A DNA stretch of 64,000 nucleotides from positions 434,001 to 498,000 of the forward strand of contig NZ_JAYEER010000003.1 of NCBI RefSeq assembly GCF_034653355.1, in the 5' to 3' direction. Each line of letters opens with the position of its first letter. Within the stretch, counting starts at the first letter, position 1. A program made the position numbers and the translations under genes. The notes under the pieces were generated by a model. The model worked only from the letters and a program-made list of their open reading frames with translations, made no database searches and was not told the origin of the DNA. Positions 33,967 through 45,800 of this stretch are shown here, piece after piece. The stretch comes from Nitrospirillum sp034653355 (GTDB taxonomy: Bacteria; Pseudomonadota; Alphaproteobacteria; Azospirillales; Azospirillaceae).

Positions 33967-36375
33967 TCAATAGGTGACGGTCATCTTGGCGGAGATGAAG
34001 CGCGGCGGCGCCGGCTGATAGCTGGGCAGGTTGGCCGCGACGCCGTTGTAGGGCTGGGCGTTGTTGCCGAAATTGATGCCACCCAGGTAGCGCTTGTCGA
34101 ACAGGTTGGTGACCGACAGCACCAGCTTGGTCGCGAACCGGCCGGTCAGCGCTTCCGGCAGGGTGTATCCGGCCGCGACGTCGAAGGTGTAGAAGGATGG
34201 CACCTCTTCATCGTTGGTCAAGCTGCTGAAGCGGTGGGCCGTGTACTTGCCCTGGATCTGGGCGAAGTAGCTGTCCCGCTCATACCGAAGCAGCCCGGAA
34301 ACCAGCCATTCCGGTGTATCGGTCAGCTGCTTGCCTGCCGTGGGCAGGGGCACGGTGGTGCCGTTCGCCAGGCCGACGTACAGGTCGTTCTTCAGGTGGC
34401 TTTGGGTATAGGCGGTCGACATATAGGCGGAGAAGCCGTCGATGGGCTTGGTGCCGACCTCGGCCTCCAGGCCCTTGATGATGACACCGCCGATGTTCTT
34501 GGACACCGTGGTGTTGGCGGTGACGTCGAACAGCGACTGCTGGCGATTGGTGTAGTTGGTGTTGAAGACGGTGACGGAGCTGATGAACCACTCACCGGCG
34601 TAGCGGTAGCCCGCCTCAAGGTCCACCGTCGTTTCCGGCTGGATGGTGGAGAGGTTCACGCCGGGCGTGTACAGGGCCGAGTTATCCGTGGCGCGGAACG
34701 TCTGCGTGGCCGAGGCGAAGACCTGGTTGCTGTCGTCGATGTGATAGACGACGCCGGCGCTGGGCACGAACTTGCCCTGATCCAGTTCCGGATGGGTCGG
34801 CGCGATGGCGTTGGCGTTCGCGGTGCGCAGGCTGAGCGGCAGGTAATTGATGCCGCTGCGGTTGATCTGCGAATGCTGCAGACCGACGCTGAGCGCCAGC
34901 TTGTCATCGAACAGGTTCAGGGTGTCGACCACGAAGGGCCGCACCACTTCCGTCGTCGTCTTCTGGTCCTGGGTGCGGACCACGCTGCCGTCGGCGCGGA
35001 ACACATGTTCATTGTAGAGGTCCGGCCACAGGCTGACGGGGTTGCCGTTGGCATCCACCGACAGCAGCGGCTTCCACTCCCGCAGCTTGCCGATTTCGTA
35101 CTGGAAGCCCGCCACCAGTTCGTTGTGGCCGTAGGTCCACTTGCCACGGGTGACGAAGCCCGGGCGCATCTGCTGCTGGGCGAACAGGTTGTAGAACAAC
35201 TTGTTGTCCAGCGTGTCGTGGTCACCGTTCAGGTCGATGCCCTTGAACGCCTGGCCCGGAACGCCGAACTGCGCCGCGTTGGTTTCGGAGAAATAGCCCG
35301 CGGTGCCACCGCCGCCGAAGCCGTACCAGAGGTAGGGCTGGACGTCGAGGCGCAGGCTGTCGGTCAGGGCGAAGTTGCCCTTCACCGACACCACCAGGTT
35401 TTCGAACGGGTTGGTGGCCAGCTTGTAGTAGTTGGAGCGCTGGGTCAGCAGGGGGCCGTTGTTGTCGTTCTGCGCCGTGCCGGTCGCCGCCGGGGCCGTG
35501 GGAGCGAAGGCGGTGGCGAAGTTGAAGTCATAGCCGTACTGGGCGATCTGCGCCTTGGTCAGCGCCTGGTACGAATAGGTCTCCGCCGTGTTGTAGAAGG
35601 CGCTGAGGGCGATGCGGCTGCTGTCACCGATGTCGTGCGCGATGGAGGCGTCGACATGCTGGCGCTTGGTCGTGCCCTCGCCACGCCACACGTCCACGGC
35701 GGCGTTGGAGTAGGAGATGAAGGCCTTGGTGCGGAAACCGATGTCGCCCGTATCCACGCGCACGAACTCACGGCGCAGGCTGTTGTCGCCCAGCGCCTGC
35801 TGCAGCGTCACATGGAAGTCGTCGGACGGCTTCTGGATGACCATGCCGATGTTGCCGCCCGTCTCACCCACGTTGGGCGTGTCGGCGTCGCCGGCCCCCT
35901 GCATGATGTAGACCTGGGACAGGTTCTCGGCGTCGATGTATTCCTGCGGATAGACGTTGAAAGTGCCACTGTCGTTGACCGGCACGCCGTCCAGGATCAG
36001 GCCGATCTGGTTGGACTGGAAGCCGCGGACGGAAATGGCGCCACGGCCGGTGCCGGTGGCGTCACGGCCGTTGGAGTTCACGCCCGGCGCCAGGTTGATC
36101 AGCTGAAAGGGGTTGGCCGCGGCAGGCTGGTCCTGGATGAACTTCTGCGTGACGGCGGAGGCGGACTTCGGCGCCTCCTGCATCGTGATCTGGCCGGTGG
36201 CGCTCACCGGGCGGCCGCCGGTGATGAGGATGGTTTCCACGTCGCCGGCCGAGGAGGCCTCCTGCGCCATGGCGCCCGCGCACACCACCACGTTGAGGGC
36301 AACACCCGCCAGCAGGGTGCGGCGCAGGCGCGAGCGTTCGCGGACGGCGACGCCGCCCCGCGTGAAAGTCGTCAT
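33967..36375 (-). CDS. TonB-dependent outer-membrane receptor
   Basis: An 802-aa protein with a signal peptide (cut near GAMAQ), a plug domain at about 55-190 (AISVRGFQSNQIGLILDGVP, then VGETGGNIGM) and a beta-barrel that ends with the typical aromatic C-terminus (FISAKMTVTY). It imports an unknown ligand, such as a metal chelate, vitamin or carbohydrate, with energy from TonB-ExbBD. GGGGGATTC lies before the ATG. A 30-bp palindrome about 55 bases upstream of the start suggests transcriptional control. No transporter or sigma/anti-sigma gene is adjacent. Confidence 0.9.
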   Translation of the reverse strand: MTTFTRGGVAVRERSRLRRTLLAGVALNVVVCAGAMAQEASSAGDVETILITGGRPVSATGQITMQEAPKSASAVTQKFIQDQPAAANPFQLINLAPGVNSNGRDATGTGRGAISVRGFQSNQIGLILDGVPVNDSGTFNVYPQEYIDAENLSQVYIMQGAGDADTPNVGETGGNIGMVIQKPSDDFHVTLQQALGDNSLRREFVRVDTGDIGFRTKAFISYSNAAVDVWRGEGTTKRQHVDASIAHDIGDSSRIALSAFYNTAETYSYQALTKAQIAQYGYDFNFATAFAPTAPAATGTAQNDNNGPLLTQRSNYYKLATNPFENLVVSVKGNFALTDSLRLDVQPYLWYGFGGGGTAGYFSETNAAQFGVPGQAFKGIDLNGDHDTLDNKLFYNLFAQQQMRPGFVTRGKWTYGHNELVAGFQYEIGKLREWKPLLSVDANGNPVSLWPDLYNEHVFRADGSVVRTQDQKTTTEVVRPFVVDTLNLFDDKLALSVGLQHSQINRSGINYLPLSLRTANANAIAPTHPELDQGKFVPSAGVVYHIDDSNQVFASATQTFRATDNSALYTPGVNLSTIQPETTVDLEAGYRYAGEWFISSVTVFNTNYTNRQQSLFDVTANTTVSKNIGGVIIKGLEAEVGTKPIDGFSAYMSTAYTQSHLKNDLYVGLANGTTVPLPTAGKQLTDTPEWLVSGLLRYERDSYFAQIQGKYTAHRFSSLTNDEEVPSFYTFDVAAGYTLPEALTGRFATKLVLSVTNLFDKRYLGGINFGNNAQPYNGVAANLPSYQPAPPRFISAKMTVTY

Positions 36376-36429
36376 GAGAATCCCCCGATCCTTATCTTAC
36401 CGGCGTCCCGCTTCCCAAGAGGCCGCCAA

Positions 36430-36459
36430 CCAATGTTGGTGCACCTGCACTAACATTGG
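36430..36459. promoter_or_regulatory. 30-bp near-perfect palindrome upstream of the TonB receptor
   Basis: Arms CCAATGTTGGTGCA and TGCACTAACATTGG match with one mismatch around a central CC. It lies about 55 bases before the start codon, where a repressor or activator site is expected. The protein that binds it is not obvious; the remaining bases between 36376 and 36687 hold no gene. Confidence 0.65.
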
Positions 36460-36687
36460 AATGTTGCGGTTTCAAGGCGTTGGAAGAAAAGCTCGGTTGC
36501 GGCGCGTCCTTTGCGCCTCGCGGTCGCGAATTCGCCCAGAACTTGATCAAATGGTCAGGTTTTGTGACTGTTTTCTGACCGTCAGGTCAGACAAATTGTC
36601 GCACCACCGACGCCCGCCCGCCGCACGGAAAAGGCGAATCGGAACAAAATCGCGATGATTGCCGAAGTGGACGGGACAAGCGGATCG

Positions 36688-38118
36688 TCAGCCGGTCTTC
36701 TTCCCTTTGCCCTTGCCCTTGGACGGCAGGTCGGCCACCGCCAGCCGACCGTCGGTGATGGCTTGCTTCAGCAGGGCGTGGTCGGCCGCGCTGATTCCGG
36801 CGTAACCGGCGGCGAAGTCCGCCACCGCGTCGTCAAAGGTACTGGAATTGCCCAGATAACCCGCGATCAAGGCCGCGTCGCCGGAGCGGGCGTGGGCACG
36901 CGCCAGCGTGGCGCCGCACAGGGTGGCGTAAAAGTCCAGCCTATCGCCTTCCATCAGCGTGCCGGCCGATGCCAGGCGCCGGTCCTTCAGCTGGCGAATA
37001 TAGAAATGGCGGCCCGCATCATCCGCCGCCCAGCCCAGGAAGCCGTCACTGACTGTTTGCAGGGTGCGCTGGCCCACCACCACCCGCTGGCCCTGGTTGG
37101 CGTAGGGCGAGGCGCCGGCGTACGGCGCCAGCACGGACGCCGTCGCTTCCTTCACCTGCAGGAACAAGGGATGGCCGTCGGGATCGACGAACAGGCCGAT
37201 GGCGCAGAAGGTGCCGACGGAGCCCACCCCCACCACCTTGAAGGCCACATCGGCCAGTTGGTAGCGGTCGATAAGGAAACGCCGTTCCTCCGGCAGGGTG
37301 TCGCGGTAACGGGTGAACAGCGCGCGGGCGCGCAACGCCGCCTGGCCCTGGCGGTCCGTCTCCTCATCGAAATGGTAGATCAGAGGCGGGGCGTCACGGA
37401 TGCGGGCCTCACGTCCGCCGCCCTGGGCCAGGCGGGGGAAGTCGTCGCCGGCGGACGGCGTGGCGGCCGCCTTGGCCAACAGGTCCATCTCCTTCTCGCG
37501 CGCGGCCTCATCCTTGATGCACTGGGCCATGGCGGCGATGTCCACCCGGCTGGACCAGGCGGTCAGGGGGTCCAGCGCCGCCAGTTCCGCCATGCGCAGG
37601 CGATAGGCGGTGACGGCGGCGCGCGCCATGTCCTTGGCCGCGCCCGGCGCATGCCCCGCGTCCCGGGCCGCCAGCACCAGGGAGGCCGCCAAGCGCTTCA
37701 CGTCCCATTCGAAGGGCGCCGACAGCGTCTCGTCGAAGTCGTTGAGGTCGAAGACGGGGCGGCCCTCCGGGCTGGCGTAGACGCCGAAATTCATCAGGTG
37801 GCAATCGCCGGAGGCCTGGACGCGGATGCCGCTGACGGGCAGCTGGCCCAGATCGCGGGCCATGACAGCCGCCGACCCGCGCAGGAAGGTGAACGGGCTG
37901 GCCGCCATGCGGGCCCAACGCACGGGCAGCAGCGACTGGATGCGCGAGGCCGAGGTCGTCACCAACAGGGCAATGGGATCGGCCCGGCCCTTCAACGGCG
38001 GCAGGGCCGCGTTGCCGGAACGGGGAGCGGCGTCGCGCAGAGCCTTGCCGGCCTCCTTGCGCTTGTCGGCGGGCAGGGCGCGCAGGCCCGCAAGATTGGG
38101 CGCGGCGAGATCGGGCAT
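36688..38118 (-). CDS. DUF2252 family protein
   Basis: A 476-aa soluble protein of the DUF2252 family, distantly related to protein-kinase-like folds. The features ASPFTFLRGSAAVMARDL, SGDCHLMNFGVYASPEG and DLNDFDETLSAPFEWDVKRL are characteristic. Later VVGVGSVGTFC and FYIRQLKDRR complete the core. The C-terminus is a short basic tail (KGKGKGKKTG). The family has no settled biochemical role. A GGAGAC site precedes the ATG. Confidence 0.85.
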   Translation of the reverse strand: MPDLAAPNLAGLRALPADKRKEAGKALRDAAPRSGNAALPPLKGRADPIALLVTTSASRIQSLLPVRWARMAASPFTFLRGSAAVMARDLGQLPVSGIRVQASGDCHLMNFGVYASPEGRPVFDLNDFDETLSAPFEWDVKRLAASLVLAARDAGHAPGAAKDMARAAVTAYRLRMAELAALDPLTAWSSRVDIAAMAQCIKDEAAREKEMDLLAKAAATPSAGDDFPRLAQGGGREARIRDAPPLIYHFDEETDRQGQAALRARALFTRYRDTLPEERRFLIDRYQLADVAFKVVGVGSVGTFCAIGLFVDPDGHPLFLQVKEATASVLAPYAGASPYANQGQRVVVGQRTLQTVSDGFLGWAADDAGRHFYIRQLKDRRLASAGTLMEGDRLDFYATLCGATLARAHARSGDAALIAGYLGNSSTFDDAVADFAAGYAGISAADHALLKQAITDGRLAVADLPSKGKGKGKKTG

Positions 38119-38369
38119 GGCTGTCTCCGGGCTGGCGAGGGCTCGGGCGGGCGGCGCGGGCCGCCGTGGGCTATCCGATTGTCGGAAGCGATTATGGCAC
38201 GGATGTGAATCCCCCGACGCTGATGGGCGGAAAACTCACAGGTGCATGGATTTTCACCAGTATACCGGTGCCGTTCCACGATTGTTCAGGGGAAACGACA
38301 ATTCGCCGCACCCGCGCCCCAGCGGGCGATGCGGACTTAACTATCTGATTTTAATGGGTGTTCGGATGG

Positions 38370-38441
<72 letters not shown>

Positions 38442-38661
38442 GCCCGTCCGGTGGGCGGGGTAATTGCCACAGGGGCGGTGGGGATGCAAGCCTTTTGAGC
38501 GAAGGAAATGAAAGAATTTTGATCGGCGCATTCCCTACGTGCCCGTCCCAGGGGTTGAAACCCTTGGCGCGCCGCCATTCTGCACCTATTTTCGGAGCGC
38601 CGCGACTGGGCAAAAGCCAGGGCGCCCGTCGCCGGCCACCCCTTAGGAGTAACACCGCCCC

Positions 38662-38829
38662 ATGACCGACAAGCCGCCCGCGAAAACCGGCGCCGACAAA
38701 ACCATGACCCGGGAAGAGCGCCTGGCCGCCGCCCTGCGCGAAAACCTGCGCCGCCGCAAGGCGCAGTCGCGCGAGCGGGAGGATGCCGCCGAAGCCCCGG
38801 CCGGCGAGCCAGCGGGCGGGACCGAGTGA
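38662..38829 (+). CDS. Small charged protein, 55 aa
   Basis: A short gene with an AGGAG site before its ATG. The product is highly charged and helical (TREERLAAALRENLRRRKAQ) and ends in an Ala/Glu/Pro tail. Similar short proteins of unknown function occur in other alphaproteobacteria. It lies between the tRNA gene and dcd, in the direction of dcd. Confidence 0.6.
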   Translation: MTDKPPAKTGADKTMTREERLAAALRENLRRRKAQSREREDAAEAPAGEPAGGTE

Positions 38830-38999
38830 GTTCAGCGGTTTAACCAGATGTGGTGGGTCTGGACCGCGGCAGCCGCCCATTCCTGGGGCTTATCCCCACC
38901 AGACATGGTGTCAGAGTCACCTTGAGCCGCGTGACGGGAGGGTCTAAGAAGGATGAACGCTGAAACGCATTCCTTCATCCGACCCTAGGAGCGACACCC

Positions 39000-39554
39000 A
39001 TGGCCATCATGCCCGACACCTGGATCCGCGACATGGCGCAGAACCGGGGCATGATCGAACCGTTCGTGGAGGCGCAGAAGCGCGAGGGTGTCATCTCCTA
39101 CGGCCTGTCCTCCTACGGCTATGACGCGCGGGTGGCGGACGAATTCAAGATTTTCACCAACGTCGACAGCGCCATCGTCGACCCCAAGCGCTTCGACGAT
39201 GCCAGCTTCGTGGATCGCAAAACCGATGTCTGCGTCATCCCGCCCAACAGCTTCGCGCTGGCCCGCACGGTGGAATATTTCCGCGTGCCCCGCGACGTGC
39301 TGGTGATCTGCCTGGGAAAAAGCACCTACGCCCGCTGCGGCCTGATCGTGAACGTCACGCCGCTGGAGCCGGAATGGGAGGGTCATGTGACCCTGGAAAT
39401 CAGCAACACCACGCCCCTGCCCGCCAAGGTCTATGCCAATGAGGGCCTGTGCCAGTTCCTGTTCCTGAAGGGCGACACCGTTTGCGAGACCTCCTACGCC
39501 GACCGGTCCGGCAAGTACATGGGCCAGCGCGGCGTGACCCTGCCCCGCCTGTGA
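39000..39554 (+). CDS. dcd: dCTP deaminase
   Basis: A 184-aa enzyme that deaminates dCTP to dUTP for dTMP synthesis. The motifs GLSSYGYDARV, GKSTYARCGLIVNVTPLEP and the catalytic-Glu region GHVTLEISNTTPLP are present, followed by ENEGLCQ-like binding residues and the C-terminal GKYMGQRGVTLPRL that closes the site. Length is normal. TAGGAG lies before the ATG. It is 135 bases upstream of murA in the same direction. Confidence 0.95.
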   Translation: MAIMPDTWIRDMAQNRGMIEPFVEAQKREGVISYGLSSYGYDARVADEFKIFTNVDSAIVDPKRFDDASFVDRKTDVCVIPPNSFALARTVEYFRVPRDVLVICLGKSTYARCGLIVNVTPLEPEWEGHVTLEISNTTPLPAKVYANEGLCQFLFLKGDTVCETSYADRSGKYMGQRGVTLPRL

Positions 39555-39689
39555 GCCGCGGCCGGCGTTGATGTTCGGGCGGCGGGCCGCCGCCGCCCAA
39601 ATTCCGCCATACCTCTTCGCCATTACCTTCCCGCCATTACAGCCGGCATTGCCCAAGACCGGCATGTCTGAACCGATCGGCCCTTCCCC

Positions 39690-40973
<1,284 letters not shown>

Positions 40974-41034
40974 ACCTGACGAGGATCCCGGGGGCATGGC
41001 AGGCGGTCCCCGGGATGAACTATGCTCATCCGAA

Positions 41035-41958
41035 ATGGATGAGCCTGCCCCCATGCCCTATCGCCTGCCGCCGCTGACCACCTTGCGCCCGTTCGAGGCG
41101 GCGGGCCGCCATCTCAGTTTCAAGCGGGCGGCGGAGGAGCTGAACCTGACGCCCAGCGCCGTCAGCCATGCCCTGCAGACGCTGGAGGATTGGCTCGGCA
41201 CGCCGCTGTTCACGCGGGGCCACCGCAGCCTGTCCCTGACTGCGGCGGGGGAAGCCTATCTGCCCGAGGTGCGCGGCATGCTGGAGCGGCTGGCCACCGT
41301 CACCGCCGCCTTGCCAGGCCGCGCGCCCAGCGGCCGGCTGGCCGTCAGCGTGGCACCCACCTTCGGCCTGCGCTGGCTGGTCCCCCGCCTGCCCCGCTTC
41401 AGCGACCTGTATCCGGACATCACCCTGACCCTGGACACCAGCCACCGGCCGGCGGATCTGCCGCGTGATGGCGTGGATGTGGCCATTCGCATGCGCCAGG
41501 ACGACTGGCGGCCCGCCGAGAGGGCCGACCTGCACGCCATCCGCCTGGTGAGGGAGGTCCTGGTGCCGGTCTGCGCCCCCGCCCTGGCGGCGCGTGTGAC
41601 GAGCCCGGCCGATCTGGCGGACCTGCCGCTGCTGCATGTGGACAGCGTGACGGAGGAATGGGCGGCGTGGGAAGCGGCCACCGGCGTGGAGTTGGGCCTG
41701 CCGCGCCGGGGCGTCCGGTTCGACACCGTGCACATGGCGCTGGAAGCCGCGGTCAGCGGCCTGGGCATCGCCATGGGCCGCCTGCCCCTGGTGGCCGCCG
41801 ACCTGAGCGCCGGCCGATTGGCGGCCGTGCTGGGCCCGCCCCGCCCCATCAGCACCGGCTATTGGCTGATCACCAGCCGCGCCGGCCGCAACCGCCCAGA
41901 GGTGGCGGCCTTCCGGACCTGGATCCAGGCGGAGCTGGGTTCTCAGTTGCCGGTGTAG
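41035..41958 (+). CDS. LysR-family transcriptional regulator (GcvA-like)
   Basis: A 307-aa regulator. The winged helix spans about residues 10-68 (LRPFEAAGRHLSFKRAAEEL, then LTPSAVSHALQTLEDWLGTP), followed by the substrate-binding domain at about 95-300 with GRLAVSVAPTFGLRWLVPRL. The DNA-binding part resembles GcvA/AmpR-type proteins. The Met at 41035 is used; one at 41053 is also possible. Its 3' end overlaps the convergent enoyl-CoA hydratase gene by 16 bases, so target control cannot be deduced from a shared promoter. Confidence 0.88.
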   Translation: MDEPAPMPYRLPPLTTLRPFEAAGRHLSFKRAAEELNLTPSAVSHALQTLEDWLGTPLFTRGHRSLSLTAAGEAYLPEVRGMLERLATVTAALPGRAPSGRLAVSVAPTFGLRWLVPRLPRFSDLYPDITLTLDTSHRPADLPRDGVDVAIRMRQDDWRPAERADLHAIRLVREVLVPVCAPALAARVTSPADLADLPLLHVDSVTEEWAAWEAATGVELGLPRRGVRFDTVHMALEAAVSGLGIAMGRLPLVAADLSAGRLAAVLGPPRPISTGYWLITSRAGRNRPEVAAFRTWIQAELGSQLPV

Positions 41959-42740
41959 GCGGCGGGGCGCCGGGCGATCCAGGCGTCCAGCCCTTCCTCC
42001 AGGTCGTGGCCCGGCACCAGGGTGGCGAAGGCCGCGCTTTCCACCGCCAGGCCTTCGGCGATGGGCAAATTCACCCCGCGCGTCACGGCGGCCAGGATGG
42101 CGGCCACCGCACCCGGCGCGTGGCGGATGATGCGATGGGCCAAGTCGCGCGCGGCCGGCATCAGCTGATCATGCGGCACCACGCGATTGACAAGGCCCAG
42201 TTCCAGCGCCCGCGCCGGCGTGAAGCTGTCACCGGTCAACAGCAAGTCCAACGCCCGCTTGCGCCCCGCCAGACGAGGCAGGCGCTGGGTTCCGCCGAAG
42301 GTGGGCGGCATGGCCAGCTTGATCTCCGGCTTGGCGAACAGCGCCCGGTCGCTGGCCACGGCCAGGGGGGCGGCCTCCGTGATCTCGCACCCGCCGCCAT
42401 AGGCCAGGCCGTTGACGGCGACGATGATGGGCTTGCAGTACGCTTCGATACGGCTGGTCAGGGCCTGGCCCCGGCGCACGAAGTCGCGCACCGCCACCGT
42501 GGCACCCAGGCGCACGCTGCCGGCGAATTCCGGGATGTCGCCGCCGGCGCAGAAGGCGCGGTCGCCCGCCCCGGTCAGGATGACGACGCGGATGGCGTCG
42601 TCCCCCTCCATCTCCTCCAACGCCTTCAGCAGGGCGTCGACCAGGGCGTAGCTGAGGGCGTTGAGTTTTTCCGGGCGGTTCAGGGTCAGGGTGGCGATGC
42701 CGTCGTCATCGACGGCGCGCAGCAGGACAGGGGCGGTCAT
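41943..42740 (-). CDS. Enoyl-CoA hydratase/isomerase family protein
   Basis: A 265-aa crotonase-fold enzyme acting on acyl-CoA. The oxyanion-hole segments DRAFCAGGDIPEF and NGLAYGGGCEI are clear. The two catalytic-Glu positions of hydratases appear as GGGCEIT and KPEIKLAMPP, so true hydratase activity is plausible. FGGTQRLPRLAG follows. Substrate is unknown; a beta-oxidation or amino-acid-degradation step is inferred. There is no operon partner: it is convergent with the LysR gene. Confidence 0.9.
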   Translation of the reverse strand: MTAPVLLRAVDDDGIATLTLNRPEKLNALSYALVDALLKALEEMEGDDAIRVVILTGAGDRAFCAGGDIPEFAGSVRLGATVAVRDFVRRGQALTSRIEAYCKPIIVAVNGLAYGGGCEITEAAPLAVASDRALFAKPEIKLAMPPTFGGTQRLPRLAGRKRALDLLLTGDSFTPARALELGLVNRVVPHDQLMPAARDLAHRIIRHAPGAVAAILAAVTRGVNLPIAEGLAVESAAFATLVPGHDLEEGLDAWIARRPAAYTGN

Positions 42741-42872
42741 GGGGCACCTTTACGATGGAAGAGGCCCCACTGTTCCCTGCCGCGCCCCGCCGGACAAACG
42801 GGCCTTTCGCACTTCCGGGTGAACGGAATTCACCTGACACCCACCTTCCCCGCCGATACCCAGCCTGGCCGG

Positions 42873-45800
42873 TCATGTGCCGGCCGCGTACTCCACCCGG
42901 TTGCGCCCCAGGTGCTTGGCCCGGTACAGGGCCTGATCCGCCCGCTTGATGATCTCCTCCAGCGGCGGCGCGCCCGCCGATCCATGGCCGGACGTTGGCC
43001 CAATGGAGATGACGCCGAAGCTGCAGGTCACGGTCACGCTGACACCGAAGGCGTCGACATGCACGTCCGGCGCCGCTTCCGGCCGCCCCTCATGGGCATG
43101 GACCGCGCCTGTGGGCACATCGCCCAAGGCGATGGGGGTGAGGGAGATGGCGCCGTGCAGGCGGCTGAGCACATCGCCACAGTCATCCCGCCCCAGGCCG
43201 GGCAGCAGGATCAGGAACTCCTCCCCGCCATAGCGGCCAACGGCATCGTAGCTGCGCACGGCGGCGGACAGTCTGCGCGACACCTCCACCAGCACGGCGT
43301 CGCCCGCGGGATGGCCGTGGGTGTCATTGATGCGCTTGAAGTGGTCAACGTCGGCCAACACCACGGTCAGCGAGCCATCGTCGCGCCGCCGGGCCAGCTC
43401 CAGTTCCAGCAGATCCAGGATGGCGCGCCGGTTCCACAGATGGGTCAGGCTGTCGTACATGGCCAGCTGGCGCAGCTGCTCACGCGAGGCTTCCAGCTCG
43501 CGCGTCCGCGCCTCCACCAGGATTTCCAGGGTGCGGCGCCGGTCCATGTCGGCATGGGTGCGCCAGCGGTAGATGGCGACGCCCACCACCACGACGGACA
43601 GGGCGCAGCCGGCGAAGAACAGCTTGGTCTGCCACCAGGGCGGCCGAATGCTGAAGGGCACCAGGATGGAGGGGGCCATGGCCTGCAGCGCCGTGTTGCG
43701 GGCCACGATCTCCAGCTCATACGTGCCGGACGGCAGGGCGGAATAGCGGATTTCCTCCGCCGCGGTGATGTTCCAATCCCCTTCCAGGCCGTTCAGGCGA
43801 TAGCGGTAGATCTGCCCGCCGCGGCTGCGGAAGCTGGGCGTGGTCAGATGGAAGGTCAGGGGGGCCGTGTCCCAGGGCAATTCGAAGTTGCCGTCCGTGG
43901 GCAACGCCACGCCGTTGCGTTCGATGCCCGTCACGCGGGTGACCAGGGCCGGCCGGTTGAACAGCAGGTCCGGTCGCGTGATATGGGTCAGGCCCTTGCT
44001 GGTGCCCACCCACAGGGTGCCATCGTCATCCTCGATCAGGGCGCTCTGGTTGCAGTCATTCCACACCAGGCCGGTATCATGGCTGTACTGGCGCAGGGCG
44101 CCTGCGTTCCACACCAGCACGCCGCTGTCGGTGGACAGCCACATCCAGCCGCGCCGGTCCTCCAGCAGGCCCAGCACCTGGCGGTCGCCCACCAAGTCCT
44201 CCGTCACGTCGCCCACCGGCTGCAGCACGCCGGTGCCGGCCCCCGGCGCAATGCCCAGCGGTTCCTGCACATGTGCCAGACGCACCGTCTCGCCCCCCAA
44301 CCACAGGCTGCCGTCGCGGGCACAGGCGATGACGTTGAAGCGGGTGACCGGCGGCACGCCGGTGATGGTGGGCGCCGTCCACTTGCCCTCGCCAAAGCGC
44401 AACAAGCCGGCCTCCGTCGCGAACCACAGGGTGCCGGACGGCGCCTGGCAACCGCTGGAGACGGAACTGTCGGACGGGACGGGCAGGGCGGCGCCCAGGG
44501 GCGCCACTTGGGGATTGGCCGCCTCCGGCTTGTCGATGACGTATAGGCCCTTCTTGCGGGTCATGACCCAGAGTCGGCCCTGCGCATCGATGAAGACCTG
44601 GAAGATCAGGGGCAGATGCGCCACGACCACCGCCGGCGGCGGCTCGCCGCCGTCCTTCCCCGGATCCTGATAGAACAGCAGGCCCGAGAAGGTTCCGCCC
44701 CACAGGCGGCCGGACCTGTCCAACGCCAGGCTGCCGACCTGATGGTTCAGGATCGGCTGGCCACCCGGCGCCGGAATGATGCGCGGAGGGGCATCGCCCC
44801 GTTCCTCCAGCCGGGCCAAGCCCCCATCGGTGCCGATGACCAGGCGGCCGGCGCCATCACGGCGGAAGGACCAGACCAATTCGTGTACCAGCCCCTGGCG
44901 CGCCGTCCAGTTGGCCCAGCTGCGATAGCCCACCCAATGGGTCAGGCCCAAGCCGGCCGAACCCACCCACAGGTCGCCGTCATGGTCGACCAGCAGGGCG
45001 CTGACCTCGCGCGCCGGCAGGCCGTTGGCGTCGCCCAGCTGTTCCCATTGAGGCACGGTGTCGGGCGCCAGCCCCTTGCCTGGACGCGCCAGGCGCAGCA
45101 GGCCCTGGTCGCCGAAGGTGACGATGGTGCGGTCCATATCCTGCAGCAGGGGCAGGTACACCCGGACGTTGGTGCGGGTCGAGGGCTGCGGCAGTTGCGC
45201 CGTGAACCGCTCGGCCGCGGGCGGCAGCGCCAGCACCTGGTGTTCGCCGCGCGCCCACAGCGTGCCGTCGACGTCGCGCAGCACGTTGCCCCAGCGGTCG
45301 GGGGGTACTCCCTGGTCGGGGCCCCACAGCTTAAGCTGCCCCTGGCGCACCGCGCACAGCGCCTGGCCGCAGCCCAGCCAGATATCCCCGCCGCCCTGTT
45401 CGCCCACGCCGAACACCCGCACGCTCTGGATTCGGTTGAGCGCCGGCTGGGCGGCCTTCTGGTCCGGGGTGAAGTAAGGCCGGGCGACCCAGCTGACGGC
45501 GGCGGTCGACGCGCCGGGGGCGGCGGCCCTCTGCGCCTCGACCACCAGCAACTCCTCGCGGCCCACCACCAGCAGGTGGCCGGCGTCCAGCGACGCCAGC
45601 TTCTGGCCCTGCCACACCGGCACAGGCCGGCCTTCCTGGATCACGGATGCGAAGGTGCGGCCGTCCCAGCGGTAAAGGCCGCCGGTGGTACCCACCCACA
45701 GCACACCCGACGGGGTCACATGGACGGCGCTGACATAGGGTTCCTTTAGGCCTTCAGCCGGGCCGAAACGCTGGAACTTTCCGCCATCGAAACGATAAAG

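Noticed and set aside
33955..36453. 832-codon plus-strand frame opposite the TonB receptor
   Set aside because: It is an antisense frame caused by high GC at third codon positions. The minus-strand product is a complete TonB receptor with signal peptide and aromatic C-terminus.
36655..38208. 517-codon plus-strand frame
   Set aside because: It is antisense to the DUF2252 gene and has no recognisable domain.
41658..44546. 962-codon plus-strand frame
   Set aside because: It runs antisense through an enoyl-CoA hydratase and a diguanylate cyclase, is full of Gln, Arg, His and Gly, and has no domain.
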